Shown piece by piece: positions 44,063-53,596 of a DNA stretch of 64,000 bases. The stretch is taken from the NCBI GenBank assembly GCA_046328335.1, contig JAXLWU010000002.1, forward strand, positions 186,001 through 250,000, in the 5' to 3' direction. Under the pieces are notes generated by a model, which was not told where the DNA came from, ran no database searches, and worked only from the letters and a program-made list of their open reading frames with translations. This DNA comes from JACCXM01 sp046328335 (GTDB taxonomy: Bacteria; Chloroflexota; Chloroflexia; Thermomicrobiales; UBA6265). The position numbers and the translations under genes are program-made. Every line of letters begins with the position of its first letter. Position 1 is the first letter of the stretch.

Positions 44063-44680
44063 ATGGCCACGCTCCCTCACGCTCGTACCCGTACCTCGGT
44101 GATCGCGGCACCGCCGGTCGATTCGCGCAGCGATGCCGAGTTGGTGGCGCTGGCAAAGGCCGATCTCCGCGCGTTTGCGCTTCTCTACGCCCGCTACGTC
44201 GATCCTGTGCACCGCTATTGCTATCGCCGCCTTGGTAACCGCGAAGCGGCGGAAGATGCCACCAGCCTGGTCTTCATGAAAGCCCTGGCCGCCTTCGCCC
44301 GGTTTCATGACACATCGTTTCGCGCCTGGCTCTTCACCATCGCCCACAACGTGGTCACCGACCGCTATCGCGCGGCGCCGGCCGACCAGCCGCTGGAATG
44401 GGCGTTCGGCCTTACTGACCCGGCGCCTTCGCCCGAGGATCACGCGCTCGCCGCCGACCACCGGCGCGATCTGAGCCTGCTCCTGACGCAGTTACCGGAG
44501 CATCAACGCCAGGTCGTGGAACTCCGCCTCGCTGGACTGTCCGGAGCGGAGATCGCTGGTGTGATGGGACGAAGTCCCGCCAATGTCAACGTCACGCAGA
44601 GCCGGGCGAAGGCGCGGCTGCGCGAGTTGCTCAATTCCCGATCGGGTACGCAAGGAGAGCACCATGGCGACAACCACTGA
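44063..44680 (+). CDS. ECF-type RNA polymerase sigma-70 factor (second copy)
   Basis: 205 residues from ATG 44063. Region 2: FALLYARYVDPVHRYCYRRL, AEDATSLVFMKALAAFARF, SFRAWLFTIAHNVVTDRY. Region 4: LPEHQRQVVELRLAGLSGAE and MGRSPANVNVTQSRAKARL. It is similar throughout to the 4416-5072 sigma factor, including the Y-R-x-LG-x-REAAEDAT stretch. Its end overlaps the start of the membrane cupin gene by 17 bases. Confidence 0.92.
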   Translation: MATLPHARTRTSVIAAPPVDSRSDAELVALAKADLRAFALLYARYVDPVHRYCYRRLGNREAAEDATSLVFMKALAAFARFHDTSFRAWLFTIAHNVVTDRYRAAPADQPLEWAFGLTDPAPSPEDHALAADHRRDLSLLLTQLPEHQRQVVELRLAGLSGAEIAGVMGRSPANVNVTQSRAKARLRELLNSRSGTQGEHHGDNH

Positions 44681-45788
44681 CGGCCACGGCGCCGAGCCTC
44701 TCCTGAGCGAGCCCGAGTTCGCGGAACTGCTACCGCTGCTCCGTGCGCGTGACGACGCCCCGGGACCGGACCCGGTCTTCGCCGCTCGCCTGCTCGATGA
44801 TCTGCAAACGCGGATCGCCTCTACACAGAGGGGCGATCCCACGGCTACGTCAGCCCGGATCGTCCGCTTGCAGGGGCATTTGCTTCAGGATCAACCTGCG
44901 GTGCCCGCGGCCCTGCGCGCGTTGCCGGCTGGTGCGCAAGGTTGGTGGCATAGCGCGCGGCGAGTTGGCGTGTACGCGGCGACGGTGGCGCTCATCCTGG
45001 TGACCGTCCTGGCGGGGTCGCTGGCGGGGCCGGGGCAGCACGGCTGGGGATGGATCAGCGCTCGCTTGCCACTAGCGCACAACCTGGAAACCTTGCCCGC
45101 GGCAACCCTCGACCCGACGACCGCGCAAGGACTGTTGACCCAGATGACGGCGCCCACGGTGCCAGCGGCGGCCGACTTTGTTTCGATCGAGCGCTGGCAG
45201 TTCGCCGCGGGAGAAGACCCGGCGGTTCTGGTTGGGCGGAGCGGCCCGACTATCGTGCTGGTTATCGAAGGTCAACTCTCGGTGACGCTCGACCAACCTG
45301 GCTCAGTGTCACGCGGAGTGGGACGGCATCAGCCGGAGTCGTTTGGCGCTGGACGAGCCGAGACGGTCGATGCGGGGGATGCGCTGCTGATTCCTGGTGG
45401 CGTGACGGCCACGATGAACGCCGCCCCGGCCGGGCCGGTCGAGGCCATCTTCGCCACGGTGCTGGCTGATACCGCACACGATATGCAGTCAACCGGAGAT
45501 GCCGAAGATCACGCGTCGATCGAGACCCTTGGTTCGACGAAGGGGGCGAGGTTCGCTCCGGGACCGGCGCGTCTAGAATTGAGCCGAGCCACCCTGCAAC
45601 CCGGGGAAACGATGGCGCCCCCGGACGATGGCGTGTTGCGCCTGGTGGCTACGGAGACGATGTACCTCGGCTATCTCCGCCACTCGCCCGACGGCAGCGT
45701 CACCAACCTGGAGAAAGCACCGCTGGGCGTGTTGGTGCTCACGGTCGACCAGCCCTATCCGAATCTGACAGCAGAGACCGGCTCCTGA
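44664..45788 (+). CDS. Membrane-anchored cupin-like protein, probable anti-sigma partner (second copy)
   Basis: 374 residues from ATG 44664, with AAGGAG 7 bases upstream. A cytoplasmic N-terminal part includes APGPDPVFAARLLDDLQTRI, comparable to PAPDFVARLRREL in the first copy. One span near residues 100-122 (VYAATVALILVTVLAGSLAG) is followed by an external domain with cupin-like strands (TIVLVIEGQLSVTLDQPG, VDAGDALLIPGGVTATMNAA). Coupled with the sigma factor. Inferred to hold it at the membrane until an external signal arrives. Confidence 0.75.
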   Translation: MATTTDGHGAEPLLSEPEFAELLPLLRARDDAPGPDPVFAARLLDDLQTRIASTQRGDPTATSARIVRLQGHLLQDQPAVPAALRALPAGAQGWWHSARRVGVYAATVALILVTVLAGSLAGPGQHGWGWISARLPLAHNLETLPAATLDPTTAQGLLTQMTAPTVPAAADFVSIERWQFAAGEDPAVLVGRSGPTIVLVIEGQLSVTLDQPGSVSRGVGRHQPESFGAGRAETVDAGDALLIPGGVTATMNAAPAGPVEAIFATVLADTAHDMQSTGDAEDHASIETLGSTKGARFAPGPARLELSRATLQPGETMAPPDDGVLRLVATETMYLGYLRHSPDGSVTNLEKAPLGVLVLTVDQPYPNLTAETGS

Positions 45789-45809
45789 CCGGCAGGGCGG
45801 CGCGCAACG

Positions 45810-46152
45810 CGTCTGTCATCCCGACGAAGGAGGGATCTCGGCGGTCGTTTCGGCCATCACGACCGATGAGATTCCTCGTCTCCCCTCGGAACAACACGCT
45901 GACTGCGCGGCGCGTTAGCAGCGGCATGCACATGTCGTGTCATTCCAAGCCGCGGCGAGGAATCTCGATCGTCGCGATCTCGAGCATGCACACCGAGGTC
46001 CCTCGTTCCTCGGGACGACACAACGTCTGCATGCTGCTGTAGCTGCTTGCGCTGCCGGGCGGCCTCGGCGTGCGTCGAACCTGAGGGCATCGCAACGTCG
46101 AGGCCGCCAAGAGCCCCTTTCCCTGCGCACAGGGAGAGGGGTTGGGGTGCTG
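45810..46152. repeat. Two family A elements followed by a family B element
   Basis: 45815-45900 (GTCATCCCGACGAAGGAGGG...GAGATTCCTCGTCTCCCCTC) and 45934-46038 (GTGTCATTCC...GAGGAATCTCG and ACCGAGGTCCCTCGTTCCTC, GGGACGACAC) are family A. 46112-46152 is family B. The 492-base gap 45789-46279 holds no gene. Confidence 0.68.
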
Positions 46153-46279
46153 TGAAAATAGCCGCATCGCCCGCGTACCCACGTAGGTCGGATTTTCCTT
46201 CTTCGGTGGTGCCGGCGGACGGCATGACACGTGAGGGCTGTCACCGCCTGCTCGCGGCAGCGATCATCGCCAATTGGCG

Positions 46280-46897
46280 TCAAGCAAGCGGGAGGGCGAA
46301 GTCGCAGGCGTGCAGAACCTCGTTGTCCTGGGAACAGAAGTCGGGATCGGGGCCACCATTGAGGTCGTCTTCGCCGTCGCCGCCGGAAAGGCTGTCACTC
46401 CCGGTATCGCCGAAGAGTTGATCGTCTCCCTCGCCACCGCTCAGCGCGTCGTCACCATCGCCGCCATGGAGTTCATCGTCACCGCTGTTCCCCTTGACAG
46501 CATCGTTGCCGCCGCCGGCGAAGATGACATCTTGTCCCTCGCCGCCATTCAGAGTGTCCACTTTGTTGGTGCCATGAATCTCGTCGTTTCCGTCGCCGCC
46601 GTCGGCCGAGAGTTTCTTGCCGCTGGCGTCGATGACGTCGTTGCCGCCCTTGGCACAGATGCGGTCCTTTCCGCCCTTGCCATCGATGTCGTTGTCGCCA
46701 TCGTCGCCGATGATCACGTCGTTGCCGTTGGTGCCGGTGATGGCGCCTTTGTGGTCATCGATCGTTGCCGTCTTGCCAAAGCATTTCGGCGCGGCGTCCA
46801 CGGCGGAGTGTGCCGCGAATCCACCTCCGACGAGAACGCTCAGCAACAGGAGCGTGCTGCCGACCTGCTGAACCTGGGTCGTTGATCGTGCTGCCAT
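46280..46897 (-). CDS. Exported RTX-like calcium-binding repeat protein
   Basis: 205 residues from ATG 46897 with GGAGG 7 bases upstream. A hydrophobic leader (VGSTLLLLSVLVGGGFAAHS) is followed by RTX nonapeptide-type repeats of the GG-x-G-x-D form (GGDGNDEIHG, GGEGQDVIFA, GGDGDDALSG, GGEGDDQLFG). These fold into a parallel beta-roll when calcium is bound. Paired cysteines near the ends (CFGKT, CSQDN, HAC). Its leader is not the FDxLTR type. Extracellular; structural or adhesive role inferred. Confidence 0.85.
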   Translation of the reverse strand: MAARSTTQVQQVGSTLLLLSVLVGGGFAAHSAVDAAPKCFGKTATIDDHKGAITGTNGNDVIIGDDGDNDIDGKGGKDRICAKGGNDVIDASGKKLSADGGDGNDEIHGTNKVDTLNGGEGQDVIFAGGGNDAVKGNSGDDELHGGDGDDALSGGEGDDQLFGDTGSDSLSGGDGEDDLNGGPDPDFCSQDNEVLHACDFALPLA

Positions 46898-47104
46898 CTC
46901 AATTCCTCCTGACATCGGGTTGTCGTTGCGCCGACCCTCGGCGTCGATGATGCCGACTCTAGGAGGCCGTCATTACCTGGCCGTTAACAGCGGGGACCGT
47001 TGCTCAGGAGGTGAACTGGAGATCCCCGTCGGGCCCGATTTCTGGCAATCCGTGTCCCACCGACAACAGTTCGAAGACTCATTGCCGCGGGGCAGGGATG
47101 TTGC

Positions 47105-47134
47105 TTGACAACAAGAAACGACCAGCCATACGCT
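47105..47134 (+). promoter_or_regulatory. Possible promoter of the BTAD/STAND regulator
   Basis: TTGACA (47105-47110) and TACGCT (47129-47134) are spaced 18 bases, 74 bases upstream of GTG 47208. The -10 element is weak. Confidence 0.45.
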
Positions 47135-47207
47135 CTGATCGTGGACCCCATCTCACGTCCCGGCAGAGAGACCAGCGTTGCTCGCCGGGTGGGACGGGAG
47201 GCAACCA

Positions 47208-50200
47208 GTGGAGGTACAGCCGGCGCTCGAGGTGCGGCTGCTGGGCGGCTTCCAGGTCATCGTTGCGGGCCAGTCAGTGCCCGAACACGCCTGGCGCCGC
47301 AAGCGCGCGGCCGCCGTCGTCAAACTGCTGGCGCTGGCGCCAGCGCATCGTCTGCATCGCGATGAGATCATCGAATCGCTCTGGCCCGATCTCGATCCGG
47401 ACGCGGCGGCCAACAACCTGCGCGTGGCGCTGCATCACGCCCGGCGGATTCTGACCGCGGGTGACGCCGCGGTGGCGTTTCTCCCGCGCGTGGGGGACAT
47501 CATTCTCCTGGCTCCTGACACTGTGATTCGCAGCGACGTCGCCCGGTTCGAGACGGCGGTGCGACAGGCATGGCAATCACCCGAACCGGCGTTCACCCGC
47601 GCCGCGCTCGACCTGTACACTGGCGATCTGCTCCCCGACGATCGGTACGAGGATTGGGTAGAGGAACGGCGCGCGGCCCTGCGCACCAGTTTCCTTACGT
47701 TGTTGCGGCGTGTGGCGCAACTTCATGAGCAGCGGGGGGAGTTCGGCGCGGCGATCGCGGCGTTGCAACAGGCGGTTGCCAGCGAGCCGGTGGATGAGGA
47801 CGCCCACGTCGCGCTCATCCGGCTCTTCGCCCAGGAGGGTGAAATCCATCGCGCGCTCAACCAGTTCGATCGATTGACCGTCATCCTCGCCAGCGAACTC
47901 GCCGCCGAGCCGCAGGCCGCCACCACTGACTTGATCGCCGCGATCCGGGAGGGTCGTTTCCAGAGCGAGGTGGCGGCTCCCATTTGGCAAGGGGCGCCGG
48001 TTGCGGCCTTTCACGGTCAGCCACTGCCGGTACCGCCAACCAACCTGATCGGCCGGGAGCGGGAAGTCGCGGAGGTGGTCCGGTTGCTGGCGACGAACCG
48101 CCTGGTCACCGTGACCGGTCCGGGAGGCGTCGGCAAGTCGCGGCTCGCGCTCGCGGTGGCTCACCACTTCGCTGCGCCAGACGGCGCTTCCTTTGCTGAC
48201 CTCGCGCCCCTGGACGCGCCACAACTCGTGCTTCCTCTCATTGCCCGGGCATTGGGTGTCGAGGAACGCGCCGGACAGCCATTGCTGGAGGCGATGGCCG
48301 AGCAGATCCAGGGGCGGCGGTTGTTGCTGATCGAGAACATGGAGCACGTCGCTTCCGCGGCGCCGCTCATCCCTGACATCCTGGCCGCGTGTCCGGGACT
48401 CACCATGCTGGTCACCAGCCGAAGCCGGATGAAGTTGCGCGGGGAGCAGGAATATCTGGTCCAGCCCCTGGCCCTGCCAGAGTGGAGAGGAACGGAACAG
48501 AGGGATTTGCCAGCCGCATTGCCGGCGACATCATTTGCCGATGCGCCGGCCGTCGCGCTGTTTGCGTTGCGGGCAAAGGAGGCGTGGGCCGATTTCGCAC
48601 TGACCGTGGCGAATGCCGGCGACATCGCGGCGATCTGCCATCGCCTCGATGGATTGCCGTTGGCCATCGAACTGGCCGCGGCCCGGGTCCGCCTGCTCCC
48701 GCCCGCGGAGATTCTGGCCCGGCTCGACCGCCCGCTGACGTTGCTGACCGGAGGTCCGCGCGATGCGCCGGATCGGCACCGCACCCTGCGGGCCACCATC
48801 GCCTGGAGTCATGATCTGCTGACGCCGGAGGAACAGGACCTTTTTGCCTGGCTGTCGGTGTTCGCGGGGGGATTCAACCTTGCGGCTGTCGAGCGGATCA
48901 GCGACCACCATGTGGCGTTTCGGTCCGCTCCGCTCGATCTCGTGTCATCGCTGGTCGATCAGAGTCTCGTCCATCGCACCGGTGGGAGGGACGATCCCGC
49001 TCGCCTGGGCATGCTGGCGACGATCCGCGAGTATGCCCGCGAGCGGCTCGATTTCGGTGGAGAGGCCGACACCGTCCGCCGCCGGCACGCTCATCTCTTT
49101 TTGGACGTCGCCTTGGAAGCGGCTCCCGAATTGTCGGGGTCCGAGCAGGGCGCATGGCTCGAACGCCTCGAACGCGAGCAGGACAACCTTCGTGCCGCGC
49201 TGCAGGCCTTGCGCGAGTTGGGTGAAACCAACGATGCGTTGCGCCTGGCCGCCTCGCTCTGGCGCTTCTGGTGGCAGCGCGGGTATCTCACCGAGGGCCG
49301 GTTCTGGTTGGAGGAGACGCTGGCGGATGGTGAGGATGCCGATGCGGTCACCCGCGCCGACGCCCACGATGGCGCCGGGGCGCTGGCGGAAGCGCAGGGC
49401 GACCTCGCCGCCGCGGCTCTTCATCATGAGAAGGCGCTTGGGTTGCGGCGGCAACTCGGCGACCGGCGCGGCGAAGCACGCTCGCTGATCGACTTCGGCA
49501 TCATCGCCGACAAAATGGGTGATCCGGTGCGCGCGGTTTCGCTCTATCAACAGGCGCTGGCACTGGCGCGGGACGCCGATGACCGCCCACGCCTCGCGGC
49601 GTGCCTGGCCAATCTCGGGTTCGTATTCCTCGATCGTGGCGACCATCACCAGGCCGCCGTCGCATTTCAGGAAAGCAGCGACCTGTTTCGGGAACTGGAT
49701 GACCAGCGCAATCTCAGCTACGTACTGGGTGGTCTGGGCAATCTCGCCTTTCTCGCCGGGGATTTCGCGGGAGCGGTTGCGATCCAGCAGGAATCGTTAC
49801 GGGTGCTGCGCGAACTTGATGATCGTCAAGGCATTGCCGATGCGGTCGCCGACCTCGGTCATGCCGTGCAGCGGCAAGGGGACCTCGATCGCGCCGGAGC
49901 GCTCTTTGGGGAAGCCCTGCAGCGCTATCGGGACTTGGGCGACCGCAGCGGCATGGCGTTCGCTCTCATCCATCTCGGGCGCCTCAGCCGCCTCCAGGGC
50001 GATCTCAACGGCGCCGAGCATCTGCTGCGGGACGGGTTGCGGCTCGGCCAGCAGATCGGTGAAGTACCGATGGTGACCGAAGGAATCGAGGGGTTGGCCG
50101 AGGTCGCCTGTGCCCGGCAGGACGCCCGGCGTTGCGCCCGGCTTCTCGGGGTTGCCGAAGCGATGCGGGAGACGACCGACATTCCGCTGCCGGCGATCCA

Positions 50201-50339
50201 TGCGTCCGCGATGGCGGAGTGTGAAACGGCAGCTCGCGCGGCGCTGGGCGCGTCCGGCTTTGCCACCGCGCATGGGGAGGGGAGGGCGCTCTCGGCGGAG
50301 CATGCCCTGGCGGAACTCCTGCCCATCGAGGGAGGGTGA
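47208..50339 (+). CDS. AfsR/SARP-like BTAD-STAND-TPR transcriptional activator
   Basis: 1043 residues from GTG 47208, with GGGAGG 7 bases upstream. An OmpR-type winged helix (residues 7-82, LEVRLLGGFQVIVAG to NNLRVALHHARR) is followed by a BTAD domain (about 105-250). The NB-ARC ATPase has P-loop GPGGVGKS (304-311) and GLPLAIELAAARVRLLP. TPR repeats run from about residue 720 to 1000 (ALGLRRQLGDRRGEARSLID, YRDLGDRSGMAFALIHLG). There is no C-terminal LuxR domain, so DNA binding is N-terminal, unlike the two other STAND regulators here. Likely an ATP-dependent activator; regulon unknown. Confidence 0.92.
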   Translation: MEVQPALEVRLLGGFQVIVAGQSVPEHAWRRKRAAAVVKLLALAPAHRLHRDEIIESLWPDLDPDAAANNLRVALHHARRILTAGDAAVAFLPRVGDIILLAPDTVIRSDVARFETAVRQAWQSPEPAFTRAALDLYTGDLLPDDRYEDWVEERRAALRTSFLTLLRRVAQLHEQRGEFGAAIAALQQAVASEPVDEDAHVALIRLFAQEGEIHRALNQFDRLTVILASELAAEPQAATTDLIAAIREGRFQSEVAAPIWQGAPVAAFHGQPLPVPPTNLIGREREVAEVVRLLATNRLVTVTGPGGVGKSRLALAVAHHFAAPDGASFADLAPLDAPQLVLPLIARALGVEERAGQPLLEAMAEQIQGRRLLLIENMEHVASAAPLIPDILAACPGLTMLVTSRSRMKLRGEQEYLVQPLALPEWRGTEQRDLPAALPATSFADAPAVALFALRAKEAWADFALTVANAGDIAAICHRLDGLPLAIELAAARVRLLPPAEILARLDRPLTLLTGGPRDAPDRHRTLRATIAWSHDLLTPEEQDLFAWLSVFAGGFNLAAVERISDHHVAFRSAPLDLVSSLVDQSLVHRTGGRDDPARLGMLATIREYARERLDFGGEADTVRRRHAHLFLDVALEAAPELSGSEQGAWLERLEREQDNLRAALQALRELGETNDALRLAASLWRFWWQRGYLTEGRFWLEETLADGEDADAVTRADAHDGAGALAEAQGDLAAAALHHEKALGLRRQLGDRRGEARSLIDFGIIADKMGDPVRAVSLYQQALALARDADDRPRLAACLANLGFVFLDRGDHHQAAVAFQESSDLFRELDDQRNLSYVLGGLGNLAFLAGDFAGAVAIQQESLRVLRELDDRQGIADAVADLGHAVQRQGDLDRAGALFGEALQRYRDLGDRSGMAFALIHLGRLSRLQGDLNGAEHLLRDGLRLGQQIGEVPMVTEGIEGLAEVACARQDARRCARLLGVAEAMRETTDIPLPAIHASAMAECETAARAALGASGFATAHGEGRALSAEHALAELLPIEGG

Positions 50340-50353
50340 GCGCCCTCCAGAGT

Positions 50354-50436
50354 GAATCGCGACGACACCTAATTCTGCCAGCAGCGAGGAACACCGAGGT
50401 TCCTCGCCGCGGCTCGGAACGACACCTCTTTGGCAG
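50354..50436. repeat. Family A repeat element (partial)
   Basis: CGAGGAACACCGAGGTTCCTCGCCG and GGCTCGGAACGACACC match the right half of the family A elements, ending in CTCTTTGGCAG. It sits between converging genes. Confidence 0.55.
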
Positions 50437-50453
50437 ACCGATTGGGTCAGTTG

Positions 50454-51359
50454 CTACCGCCGCACGCGGTGGCCCTTGAAGGAATTGCAGGTGGTGCCAA
50501 TCGGGCAGCAGACCGCGGATAGCGTTCCCGGCAACTCGCAGATCGTGCCGACGGCACAGCAGAACTCGCTTCCAATGTTGTTGCTGCACATGCGAGCGCC
50601 GGAGCAACAGACGCCGCCGTGGCAGGATTCGTCTTCATAGCAGTCCTGATCGTGGTCGCAGGCACGATTGGCCGAGACACAGGCATCGCCATTTGGCGTT
50701 GCCGCGCAGATCTTTCCGGTTGGACAGCACGCGCCGTTGCAGCAAGCGGCCTCCGCGCAGCACTCGCCGCCACAAATGACCGATCCCAGGCAACCATCGC
50801 AGCAGCATTCGCCCGCGACGCACGCCTCGTTGGGGTAGCAACAGCGGTCATCGGAGAGTTTGTTGGGGTTCGGCCCGCAAATCTTCTCCGCCGGGCAGCA
50901 GAAATCGCTGCCGGGCGCGGGACGGCCCGTGCCGTCGATCTGAACGAAACAGTCGGCGCAGCAACTCCCATCGCAGAGAGACCGGCATTCCCCGCCAACA
51001 CAGCACGGTGTGGATCCGACGCATTGCTTGCCGCACCCCCCGCAGTTCTCCGGGTCGGTGAGCACCGGGAGGCAGCCGGAACCGGAGTCAGGGCAGCGCT
51101 GCCATCCCGGCCGGCAGCGACAGCGCTTCTTGCCGTTCTTGCCATTCTTCGCGCAGCGCAGACCGGCCCCGCTACAGCATAAGGACGTTGAGGCGCAACG
51201 GCCATGGAATCCCTTGCACGCCGCGATGGTGGGTTCGACCGGCAGCACAAGCGTGACCGCGCGAAGCGTCGCTCCCGCGATGAACGATGTCATAAAGCCG
51301 CGGCGCGGGGTCATGAAGCCGAATCGCCGCGTTTGGGCATCGAAGCGCTGGTCGTCCAT
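50454..51359 (-). CDS. Exported very Cys-rich protein with FDxQTR leader
   Basis: 301 residues from ATG 51359, preceded by GGAGGGAACG. The leader MDDQRFDAQTRRFGFMTPRR is followed by a hydrophobic segment (GFMTSFIAGATLRAVTLVLP). The mature protein has over 40 cysteines, many as CC pairs (CCCDGCLGSVICGGECC, CCNGACCPTGKIC), arranged as consecutive small disulfide modules. This resembles granulin or knottin-like strings in general style; no exact family. Extracellular. Function unknown. Confidence 0.82.
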   Translation of the reverse strand: MDDQRFDAQTRRFGFMTPRRGFMTSFIAGATLRAVTLVLPVEPTIAACKGFHGRCASTSLCCSGAGLRCAKNGKNGKKRCRCRPGWQRCPDSGSGCLPVLTDPENCGGCGKQCVGSTPCCVGGECRSLCDGSCCADCFVQIDGTGRPAPGSDFCCPAEKICGPNPNKLSDDRCCYPNEACVAGECCCDGCLGSVICGGECCAEAACCNGACCPTGKICAATPNGDACVSANRACDHDQDCYEDESCHGGVCCSGARMCSNNIGSEFCCAVGTICELPGTLSAVCCPIGTTCNSFKGHRVRR

Positions 51360-51537
51360 CGTTCCCTCCTTGCGCCCGTAGCGACAACCGGGAAAGGTGC
51401 GGAGTCGGCGGTTGCCGGCCAAGAGCGACGATACGATGGCGCCATTACGCCGCCATTAACGGCCTACCACGAGCCGCGGAGGGTCAACAACCTCTCTCCG
51501 GTTGGCGACCCGAATCAAGAGCACCGCATCGAAAGAA

Positions 51538-51569
51538 GCGCCCCTGGTCCGATTCCAGACCAGGGGCGC
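51538..51569 (-). terminator. gyrB terminator
   Basis: An 11-bp perfect stem (GCGCCCCTGGT / ACCAGGGGCGC) 43 bases after the gyrB stop. On the minus strand it is followed by TTCTTTC, so it looks rho-independent. Confidence 0.85.
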
Positions 51570-51612
51570 CGTCCAGACAGCCTTTGTAATGAGCTGACAG
51601 GGCTGGTTTCTG

Positions 51613-53532
51613 CTAGATGTCGAGGTTCTGCACCTCGCGCGCGTGCGTCTGGATGAACTTCTTGCGCGGCGGCACCGCGGCGCCCATCAGCATATCGAAG
51701 GTTTCGTCCGCTTCGACGCTGTCCTCGATCGTGACCTGGAGCAGGGTCCGCTTTTCCGGGTCCATGGTGGTATCCCACAATTGGTCCGGGTTCATTTCGC
51801 CGAGTCCCTTGTAGCGCTGGATCTCCGATTTCTCACCGATGGACTTCAGCGCCTGCTTCAGTTCTTCGTCGTTGTAGACCCACGCCTCTTGCTTTCCGTT
51901 GCGCACCCGGTAGAGCGGCGGCTGGGCGATGTAGACGTGGCCATCGATGATCAACTGCTCCAGGTGGCGGAAGAAGAACGTCAGGAGCAGCGTGCGGATG
52001 TGAGAGCCATCGACATCCGCGTCGGTCATCAAGACCACACGGTGATAGCGGAGTTTGGATGGATCGAACTGGTCACCGACACCGGTGCCCAGCGCGGTGA
52101 TGAGGGTCCGAATCTCGTTGTTCTGCAACATCTTGTCGAGCCGCGCCTTCTCGACATTGAGAATCTTGCCGCGCAGCGGAAGAATCGCTTGGAACCTGCG
52201 GTCTCGACCTTGCTTCGCGCTTCCGCCAGCACTGTCGCCTTCCACTATGTAAAGTTCGGCCCGGGCTGGATCGCGCTCGGTGCAGTCGGCGAGTTTGCCG
52301 GGGAGGCTGAAACTCTCCAGACCGCCCTTGCGCTGGACCAGTTCACGCGCCTTGCGCGCTGCCTCCCGCGCCCGCGAGGCCATGATGCACTTCTCGATGA
52401 TCTTGCGCGCCGCCTGCGGGTTTTCCTCGAGGAAGGCGCCCAATGCCTCGTTGACGACCGTCTGCACCGCGCCCGCCACCTCGGCGTTGCCGAGTTTGGC
52501 CTTGGTCTGCCCCTCGAACTGTGGTTCCGCCAGTTTCACCGAGACGATGGCCGTCAACCCCTCGCGCACGTCCTCCCCGGAGAGAGTCTCATCCGGCTTG
52601 AGGAAGCCGTTGCGCTTGGCGTAATCGTTCATCGTCCGGGTGAGCGCCGATTTGAACCCGGAGAGGTGGGTGCCGCCATCGACCGTGTTGATGTTGTTGG
52701 CGAAGGTGTGGGTCGATTCGCCGTAGGAGTCGTTGTACTGCAGGGCAACCTCGATCAGGCCGGCGGGGGTTTCGCGCTGGACGTAGAACGGCCGATCATG
52801 CACGACATTGCGGTTGCGGTTGAGATGGCGGACGAAGGAGACAATCCCGCCCTCGAAGTAGAACGACATCTCCTGATCGCTGCGCTCGTCGATGAGGGTC
52901 AGTTTCAGGCCGCGCGTCAGGTAGGCGGTCTCGCGAAACTCCTGGACCATGTGATCGAAGTCGTAGTCGATGCCGGCGATGAAGATCTCCGTATCGGCCA
53001 GGAACGATGTCGTCGTGCCGGTGTCGTCCGGTGCGACGTCGCCGACGATCTTTACGGCGCCGGTCGGCACGCCCCGCCGGTACTCCTGGCGGTAGCGCTT
53101 GCCGTTGCGGCGCACTTCGACCCGGCACCACTCCGACAGCGCATTGACCACAGAGGCGCCGACGCCGTGCAAGCCGCCGGAGACCTTGTAGCCACCACCA
53201 CCGAATTTGCCCCCCGCGTGGAGGACCGTCATGATCACTTCCAGCGCCGATTTGTTCATCTTGGGGTGCTTGTCCACCGGAATGCCGCGGCCGTTATCCG
53301 TCACACTGACAACACCGTCGGCGCTGATCCGGGTGACGATGGTGTCGCAGTGGCCGCCAAGGGCCTCGTCTACCGAGTTGGCGACGATTTCGCGGATAAG
53401 GTGATGCAGGCCGCGCGCATCGGTGCTGCCGATGTACATCCCGGGGCGGCGGCGGACCGCCTCCAGCCCTTCCAGGACCTGAATCGTGGAAGCATCGTAG
53501 GCTGGCGCTTTGGTTTTCGTGGTCGCTGCCAC
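51613..53532 (-). CDS. gyrB: DNA gyrase subunit B
   Basis: 639 residues from GTG 53532, with GGGAG 9 bases upstream. The GHKL ATPase part has VRRRPGMYIGSTDARGLHHL, the DNGRGIPVD motif and GGLHGVGASVVNALS. The Toprim part has EGDSAGGSAKQGRDR, LPLRGKILNVEKARLDKML and DADVDGSHIRTLLLTFFF. The C-terminus is QRYKGLGEMNPDQLWDTTM. Together with GyrA it introduces negative supercoils using ATP. The length and SAKQGRDR sequence favour GyrB over ParE. The gene for the A subunit is not in the window. Confidence 0.96.
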   Translation of the reverse strand: MAATTKTKAPAYDASTIQVLEGLEAVRRRPGMYIGSTDARGLHHLIREIVANSVDEALGGHCDTIVTRISADGVVSVTDNGRGIPVDKHPKMNKSALEVIMTVLHAGGKFGGGGYKVSGGLHGVGASVVNALSEWCRVEVRRNGKRYRQEYRRGVPTGAVKIVGDVAPDDTGTTTSFLADTEIFIAGIDYDFDHMVQEFRETAYLTRGLKLTLIDERSDQEMSFYFEGGIVSFVRHLNRNRNVVHDRPFYVQRETPAGLIEVALQYNDSYGESTHTFANNINTVDGGTHLSGFKSALTRTMNDYAKRNGFLKPDETLSGEDVREGLTAIVSVKLAEPQFEGQTKAKLGNAEVAGAVQTVVNEALGAFLEENPQAARKIIEKCIMASRAREAARKARELVQRKGGLESFSLPGKLADCTERDPARAELYIVEGDSAGGSAKQGRDRRFQAILPLRGKILNVEKARLDKMLQNNEIRTLITALGTGVGDQFDPSKLRYHRVVLMTDADVDGSHIRTLLLTFFFRHLEQLIIDGHVYIAQPPLYRVRNGKQEAWVYNDEELKQALKSIGEKSEIQRYKGLGEMNPDQLWDTTMDPEKRTLLQVTIEDSVEADETFDMLMGAAVPPRKKFIQTHAREVQNLDI

Positions 53533-53596
53533 CAATCCGTTCTCCCTTGAGTGCTCAGTGACGCTCGCGTCGTCCCATTCGTTGCTGGCGGCCTCG

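Noticed and set aside
47208..50339. Possible NLR-like defence protein
   Set aside because: The STAND ATPase is preceded by a winged helix and BTAD domain, which is the SARP/AfsR regulator layout; no effector domain typical of antiphage NLRs was seen.
51643..53550. 635-codon plus-strand frame over gyrB
   Set aside because: Antisense shadow of gyrB; long frames are expected in GC-rich coding DNA.
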